Virus record (IMG/VR): IMGVR_UViG_3300046804_003875
Location: 1 to 23,425 of that record
Strand: one strand, 5' to 3'
Source: a virus
DNA length: 23,425 nucleotides
Below are positions 18,405-23,425 of the stretch, in pieces. Each line of letters opens with the position of its first letter. Position 1 is the first letter of the stretch. Under the pieces are notes generated by a model, which did no database searches, had not been told where the DNA came from, and saw only the letters and a program-made list of their open reading frames with translations. The translations under genes and the position numbers were made by a program.

Positions 18405-18748
18405 GTCTAGCCGAATACGAGTCTGAAGTATTTCTTCTAGGTTTTTGGAAAAATTATGAAGACCTAGAAGAAAGTTTGTCAATGCCGGAGCTTTTAAGCA
18501 CATTAAAAGCAATTTATGAAAAGGAGCACAGGAATAACAGATTCATGGCAGCAATTCAGGGAATAGATATTGACAATGAAAACGCTTCTGACTCAAGAAT
18601 GATTGAGGCAGAGAGCGAAGCAGTCACGCTTGAAGAAGTGTATTCCAGAGCGATTAAAAAACTTGGTGGCTCAGAAAATGAGTCCGAGGCAATAAAGCAT
18701 GGTTTCACCCCAGACATGGGTCTTGATTATGAGGTGATGTATAACTAA
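18359..18748 (+). CDS. Frameshifted tail assembly chaperone extension (gpT part of gpGT)
   Basis: After slippage, 99 residues from the G frame are joined to 127 residues read in the -1 frame, giving a fusion of about 226 aa. The extension starts SPSGSSGSSWDELSLAEYES and has no stop until TAA at 18746. WDELSLAEYESEVFL and LGFWKNYEDLEE resemble the T-part of actinophage chaperones, and a helix with FMAAIQGIDIDNENASDSRM follows. A shorter reading from an internal ATG at 18476 is possible but has no supporting site. The last base of the stop codon (18748) is also the first base of the tape measure ATG, so these genes are coupled. Confidence 0.85.
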   Translation, partial: PKSPSGSSGSSWDELSLAEYESEVFLLGFWKNYEDLEESLSMPELLSTLKAIYEKEHRNNRFMAAIQGIDIDNENASDSRMIEAESEAVTLEEVYSRAIKKLGGSENESEAIKHGFTPDMGLDYEVMYN

Positions 18749-21700
18749 TGGCTCAAATCAATACAGTATTTAGATACGAAGGTGATTTTGGGCCGTTAAA
18801 GGCTCAGATTAAATCTCTTTCCGGGGACATCTCTGCTCTAAATGCACAATTTAAGTCATTTGAAACAATTGCCACAAAAGCAATGTATGGCGCTGCCAAA
18901 TCATTTAGAGGTGATGTAAGTCACATTGCTGGATATAAAACATCTGTCGTAGACCTGACAAGCGTACTTGATAAATTCGGTACAGCAATCACAAGACAAA
19001 AACTTTCTTTAAGAGAATATGCAAAAGAAGCTGCAAATGCATTTAAATCAACCAGTAGCACAAGGCTTCTGGCTGAAAGAGAAGTTGCAAGAATGCAGTC
19101 TTCCCTTATTCAGTTTGGCGCATCAACTGGAAAGGGAATGCTTGTAACACCGCTGGCAAATAATATGTCTGACTTGGCAACAAGAACTGCCATAGCAAGA
19201 AAACAGTTTGATATATTCAATACACTAGTTCAAGATGGCGCTACAAAATTAATTAACTTTGGTAAGAATACTCAGTGGGCTGGTCGCCAACTTATGGTTG
19301 GTCTTACTCTGCCTATGGCTATATTTGGTCAGACCCTCGTAAAATCTTTCACAGACGCAGAAACAGAGCTAACAAGATTTGCAAAGGTATATGGATCAGA
19401 CCTAGTAAATCAAAGCTATGAAGCAACAGAGCAAATGAAGGGGCAAGTTAAGGCACTTTCTAGAAGTATTGCAGAAGAATGGGGAGTAGCTGTCAAGCAA
19501 ACAAATGCACTGGCAGCAGATCTGGCAGCAGCAGGTTATGAAGGTCAAAGACTCCTTGACATGACTTATCAAACATCAAGATTGGCAATTCTTGGAGAAG
19601 TTGATAGACAAGATGCAATGAAGGCAACTCTATCATTACAGAATGCCTTTAACATGAGCACACAACAACTGTCTGATTCAATTAACTTCTTAAACTCTGT
19701 TGAAAACCAAACATCAACATCTCTTCAGGATCTTATTACCGCAATTCCTAGAACTGGTCCAATTATTAACGCATTGGGCGGAGATGTAAAAGACTTATCC
19801 GTACTTCTTGTAGCAATGAAAGAGGGTGGAGTTTCTGCAGCAGAAGGTGCAAACGCACTAAAATCTGGACTTGCTTCTCTAATCAACCCAACACAAAAGG
19901 CAATTGATCTAGCAAAACAATACGGTGTTGACCTAAAGGGAATTGTGGAAGGCACAAGAGGCGAACTTATGCCAACTGTCATAGGATTTCAGGACGCACT
20001 GAAAAACCTAGATGAGTTTGCTAGAGCCAAAGTTATAGAACAAATCTTTGGAAAGTATCAGTTTGCAAGAATCTCAGCGCTCTTTGACAACTTAAATCAG
20101 CAAGGATCTCAGACAAAGAAAGTCCTTGACTTAGCAAAGATGTCAACTACTGATCTTGCAAAACAGGCATACCGAGAAATGAGAATCTTAACAGAATCTA
20201 TCCCGAATAGACTGAAGAGAGCCACCGAAACACTAAAGGCAGAACTTCTACCACTTGGAGCCTCCATTGCAGAAACAGTTATTCCAATAATTGTTAAAAT
20301 TGCAGATGCAGTAAAAGGCGTTATGGAGTTCCTTGATAAACTTCCAAAGCCATTAAAAACATTCCTTAAGTTTTCTGCAGTAGTGGTTGCATTGCTTGGA
20401 CCAATTATTCAGCTTGTAGGTTTGTTTGGAAACTTTGCTGGAAATGTTATCAAGCTTACAATGAACATGGTGAATCTTGGAAGAGCCATGCTTGGCATAA
20501 AAACTGAAAGATTTAAACTCCTATCTGACGATGAACTTGCTGCAACAAAATCAACACAAACTTTGACAACATCGTTCCTTAATCAAGAGCAGTCGCTTAA
20601 CATGTTAAATACTGCACTTAATACATATTTGGTTAGACTAAGAGAAATAAGAGCCACTCAACCCGGATTGTTTATACCAACCGCAGGTGGTGCAGGGCCA
20701 ATGAGAGGGGCTAGGAGAGCCGATGGAGGCCCCATATACGGCCCCGGAGGTCCAACTGGAGATAAAATACCAGCAATGTTGTCTGATGGCGAATATGTCA
20801 TTAAAGCATCATCTGTGAATAAATACGGTCTTGGATTTATGGATAAAATAAATGCTGGAAAATTTGCAATGGGTGGAATTGTAAAAAAATTCCAAAATGG
20901 TGGTGCTGCAGCAACTGAAAAAACACACATTGCGGCATCAACAGGATTAATATCACCAACTCAAGCACAAGCAATGATAGCACAAAATACTGGTAGAGTT
21001 CGTGCAAGCGCATTAAATGCAATTGGAACAGCACTATTTGTTCAAGAAAAAGCAGCAGAAAAAGGCCTTGCCAATTTCACAGTACATGTAGAATTATTAA
21101 ATAATCTTGTTGTTAACCTATCTAGAAAACTTAATCAAAATTTAAAAGACTCAACAGTTGCCTTAGATAGATTTGTATCAGAATTTTCATCTTCAACAAA
21201 TAAATGGTTGCCAGCGCTTTCTATGGCAAAAATAAAAACAGATGAGTTTGCAGATAAAGGGTCAAAATTATCATTAGCATTAGCTGCTTATGAAAAGAAA
21301 ATTATTGAAAATCTTCAGGCAACTGGCAAGAGGATAATTGGAGATCAAGATGTTTATGCGGCACAATCTGCAGCGCAAAAACAAGTAACAGCAGCACAAA
21401 GAAAACTTTTACAGCCAATATTTAATTTGGCAAATGAACTTGAAAGCTTTAGAATATCAACAGATTTAACAAAACAGCAGTTAAGAGAACTAGGTTTTGA
21501 GCTTAGAAAGAATAAAACAACTGGACTAGACGAGAAAGTTGTTAGAGGTCTTAATGGATCATTTGTTGACTTGGCGCATGCAACAAGAACACTAACTGCA
21601 AAATCATACCAAAGTTCATCAGAGCAAGAGGCTTTAAAGGTTGCTACACAAAAACTAATTGAGGCAAGATCATTGGCGACAATTAATGAAAGAGAAGCTG

Positions 21701-23425
21701 TTGCGGCAACTGCTGCATATAAAGCTAATTTAATTCAATCTGGAATAATTTCTGGTGGTGGCTCCATAACACCACCACGCCGACAAAGCATTATTGCATC
21801 TTCACTTCCAATTGTTTCAGTTAATGGAGCTGCAGCAGTAAGCTCTGGAAATGGATACTATTCAGGAACACAGGCTGCAGCAAAAGCCGCACCTCCTGCC
21901 ATAGTTGGTACTGGTGCTGGTGGTGGTCAGATGCTTGGAGCTGCCCTTTCCTTGTCCATGCTTCCAAGTATGATTTTAAGTTTGAAAGGTATGAATAAAG
22001 AAACAGATAAGGCAACAAAATACCTTAACCTATTCACAACCGCTCTGATGGCATTTATCACATTCTCACAATTAAAGGGATTGTTCAACAAAGGTATGCT
22101 TGCCAAAACTGTTACAACAGAGGCGGGAACATTTGCCACAGGTTTAGGTGGAGCAATGCAAAGGGGTGGAGCATCCCTTACAGCAAGAGGCGGAGCAATG
22201 GCTGCAAAAGGTCCAATTCGTGGACTTATGGGTAGAGGAATGGGACAGCTTGGAGGGCTAATGACAAGGATCGGTCCCGGACTTGCCAATCCTTATGTTC
22301 TTGCTGGAGTAGCTGCGATTGCAGTTGGAACCGCCATATTCATACATTTTAGAAATGAACACAGAAGAGCGATGCAAGAGGTTAAAAATGAAAGTAAGGC
22401 TGCATTTGCATCGGCAACAGAATCCGCAAAAATGTATGGAATTACTCTCAATGGTGTAAATCAGGCTATAACAAAGAATGCTAGCGCAATCAGCAAAAAT
22501 TTCTCTACATCTGGAAGAAAGTCAAAGGTTGCAGATAAAGACCTAATTCATGTTGTTGAAAAAGATTTCTCTGATTTGGTAAAAAATGTAGCGTCAATGA
22601 CAAATGAGGAAGCTCAAAATCAACTTAGAGTTTCAATGATGAGTCTTGTAGCACAAGGATTCAAGCCACAGGATGCACTAGAAATAATAAACGAAGTGGC
22701 AAGACAGGCAAAACAATCAAAGATAATGTCTAAAGCCTTCAATGAATCACTTTTAAATATATCAGATCTTTCAGTATCAGCAGATAATGCAATTGCAGTC
22801 CTTGAGGAAAAATTCTCACAGGCAAAAATAAAATTTGGTGGAGATCCAGAGAAACTTGGAATCGCTATGGCTGAAAACCTAAAAGGTGGATTAGATTTAG
22901 CAACACAAATAATGGCAACCGATCCAGAACAAGGTGCAAGAATAATGAAATTCCTTTATGGAAGCGAAGAAGATTTAAATGCCGGAGCCGCAGAAATCAC
23001 CAATTCAATTCGCACAGCATTTGCTGCACAGGGCGGTAAGAAGGGAGATGCAGTATTTGACTTCTTTGGAGACCCAACAGCAATTGAAACAAGTCTTGGT
23101 CAAGCTATGGATATGTACAGAAGATTTGGTGGAAGTTATGCAACGCTAGAAGAAATGATGACCAAGTATGGCAGAGAAGGTACAGAGCAAAGACTTCAAT
23201 ATATAAATTCAGAGATGTTAGCGCAAAATATGGCACAAAAAGCACTTGCTGCCAATGCATTAAAGCAAAAGGGATATTTAGAAGAACAAAGAGACGATTA
23301 CATCAAGGCTGCAGATGCAGCTATGCAAAGAGTTGATGCGGAAATTGAAGCAGAAGATGACCTTACAAAGAAAAGAAAACAAGCTTGGGATGATGAAAAG
23401 TATAGACTAAATAAGAGAAAAGATT
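18748..23425 (+). CDS. Tape measure protein, TP901-type, partial at the right edge
   Basis: The gene starts at ATG 18748, overlapping the chaperone stop (TAATG), and stays open through 23425, giving at least 1559 residues. The order is a coiled-coil N-terminus and then a TP901-like core at about 230-460 (LSRSIAEEWGVAVKQTNALA; INALGGDVKDLSVLLVAMKE; EGANALKSGLASLINPTQKA). A hydrophobic segment near 535-566 and a Gly-rich GPGGPTGDKIPAMLSDGEYVI motif at about 665-685 come next. More hydrophobic stretches near 1060-1113 and 1180-1203 precede a long helical end. It sets tail length and is ejected to help DNA entry; membrane segments suit the latter. From the known ~0.15 nm per residue, the tail would be at least about 230 nm. 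Confidence 0.95.
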   Translation, partial: MAQINTVFRYEGDFGPLKAQIKSLSGDISALNAQFKSFETIATKAMYGAAKSFRGDVSHIAGYKTSVVDLTSVLDKFGTAITRQKLSLREYAKEAANAFKSTSSTRLLAEREVARMQSSLIQFGASTGKGMLVTPLANNMSDLATRTAIARKQFDIFNTLVQDGATKLINFGKNTQWAGRQLMVGLTLPMAIFGQTLVKSFTDAETELTRFAKVYGSDLVNQSYEATEQMKGQVKALSRSIAEEWGVAVKQTNALAADLAAAGYEGQRLLDMTYQTSRLAILGEVDRQDAMKATLSLQNAFNMSTQQLSDSINFLNSVENQTSTSLQDLITAIPRTGPIINALGGDVKDLSVLLVAMKEGGVSAAEGANALKSGLASLINPTQKAIDLAKQYGVDLKGIVEGTRGELMPTVIGFQDALKNLDEFARAKVIEQIFGKYQFARISALFDNLNQQGSQTKKVLDLAKMSTTDLAKQAYREMRILTESIPNRLKRATETLKAELLPLGASIAETVIPIIVKIADAVKGVMEFLDKLPKPLKTFLKFSAVVVALLGPIIQLVGLFGNFAGNVIKLTMNMVNLGRAMLGIKTERFKLLSDDELAATKSTQTLTTSFLNQEQSLNMLNTALNTYLVRLREIRATQPGLFIPTAGGAGPMRGARRADGGPIYGPGGPTGDKIPAMLSDGEYVIKASSVNKYGLGFMDKINAGKFAMGGIVKKFQNGGAAATEKTHIAASTGLISPTQAQAMIAQNTGRVRASALNAIGTALFVQEKAAEKGLANFTVHVELLNNLVVNLSRKLNQNLKDSTVALDRFVSEFSSSTNKWLPALSMAKIKTDEFADKGSKLSLALAAYEKKIIENLQATGKRIIGDQDVYAAQSAAQKQVTAAQRKLLQPIFNLANELESFRISTDLTKQQLRELGFELRKNKTTGLDEKVVRGLNGSFVDLAHATRTLTAKSYQSSSEQEALKVATQKLIEARSLATINEREAVAATAAYKANLIQSGIISGGGSITPPRRQSIIASSLPIVSVNGAAAVSSGNGYYSGTQAAAKAAPPAIVGTGAGGGQMLGAALSLSMLPSMILSLKGMNKETDKATKYLNLFTTALMAFITFSQLKGLFNKGMLAKTVTTEAGTFATGLGGAMQRGGASLTARGGAMAAKGPIRGLMGRGMGQLGGLMTRIGPGLANPYVLAGVAAIAVGTAIFIHFRNEHRRAMQEVKNESKAAFASATESAKMYGITLNGVNQAITKNASAISKNFSTSGRKSKVADKDLIHVVEKDFSDLVKNVASMTNEEAQNQLRVSMMSLVAQGFKPQDALEIINEVARQAKQSKIMSKAFNESLLNISDLSVSADNAIAVLEEKFSQAKIKFGGDPEKLGIAMAENLKGGLDLATQIMATDPEQGARIMKFLYGSEEDLNAGAAEITNSIRTAFAAQGGKKGDAVFDFFGDPTAIETSLGQAMDMYRRFGGSYATLEEMMTKYGREGTEQRLQYINSEMLAQNMAQKALAANALKQKGYLEEQRDDYIKAADAAMQRVDAEIEAEDDLTKKRKQAWDDEKYRLNKRKD

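Noticed and set aside
18476-18748. Independent 90-aa gene starting at ATG 18476
   Set aside because: The same frame is open back to 18359, right after a -1 frame stop and at a slippery heptamer, and the upstream residues resemble chaperone extensions. A frameshift product explains it better.

Overview
The window is a stretch of a tailed double-stranded DNA phage genome (Caudoviricetes). It looks like a siphovirus: there is an HK97-type head module, a tail tube, a -1 frameshifted tail assembly chaperone and a very long tape measure protein, with no sheath gene in the part seen. An actinobacterial host is my inference. It rests on flavin-dependent thymidylate synthase (ThyX), a monomeric B12-dependent ribonucleotide reductase, an r1t-like holin, Shine-Dalgarno-less genes set as if leaderless, and CRP/GlxR-type palindromes. 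Most of the window is AT-rich, but roughly the first 1.7 kb is clearly GC-richer.

Layout. (1) 1-1680, minus strand: four small genes (a truncated small protein, a 44-aa acidic protein, a Cys-rich protein and an HNH nuclease). They are separated by intergenic modules that reuse the same parts: a 13-bp repeat (TGTCCGATTTGTC), a GC-rich GGAGC repeat, perfect TGTGA-N6-TCACA palindromes, and individual sigma70-like promoters. A triple terminator cluster lies at 354-467. (2) 1846-3323, minus strand: ThyX, a small hypothetical protein and an Ntn-hydrolase (HslV/proteasome-beta-like), probably one operon. (3) 3338-3424: 87 bp with no G or C at all, between divergent transcription units. (4) 3442-4214: a holin, a membrane-anchored coiled-coil protein and a convergent small Cys-rich gene. 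(5) 4312-6237: class II ribonucleotide reductase with its own promoter and a leader hairpin. (6) 6246-9356: a 1036-aa LamG-like virion protein, apparently leaderless. (7) 9384-18748: virion morphogenesis. The order is a small conserved protein, portal, a multi-domain prohead protease with a nested scaffold, major capsid, terminator, head-tail connectors, tail terminator, tail tube, terminator and G/GT chaperone. (8) 18748 to the right edge: a tape measure protein that is still open at base 23425.

How the genes fit together. ThyX and the reductase supply dTMP and deoxynucleotides for phage replication. The holin and its neighbour are lysis or membrane proteins. The capsid block follows the usual portal-protease-scaffold-MCP order. 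The scaffold is probably made both as the C-terminus of the protease and from an internal start with a strong ribosome binding site, as in lambda C/Nu3. Strong hairpin terminators directly follow the two most abundant products (MCP and tail tube) and are each followed by promoter-like A/T motifs, so late transcription appears divided into segments. No terminase, endolysin, integrase, repressor or tRNA gene is visible here.
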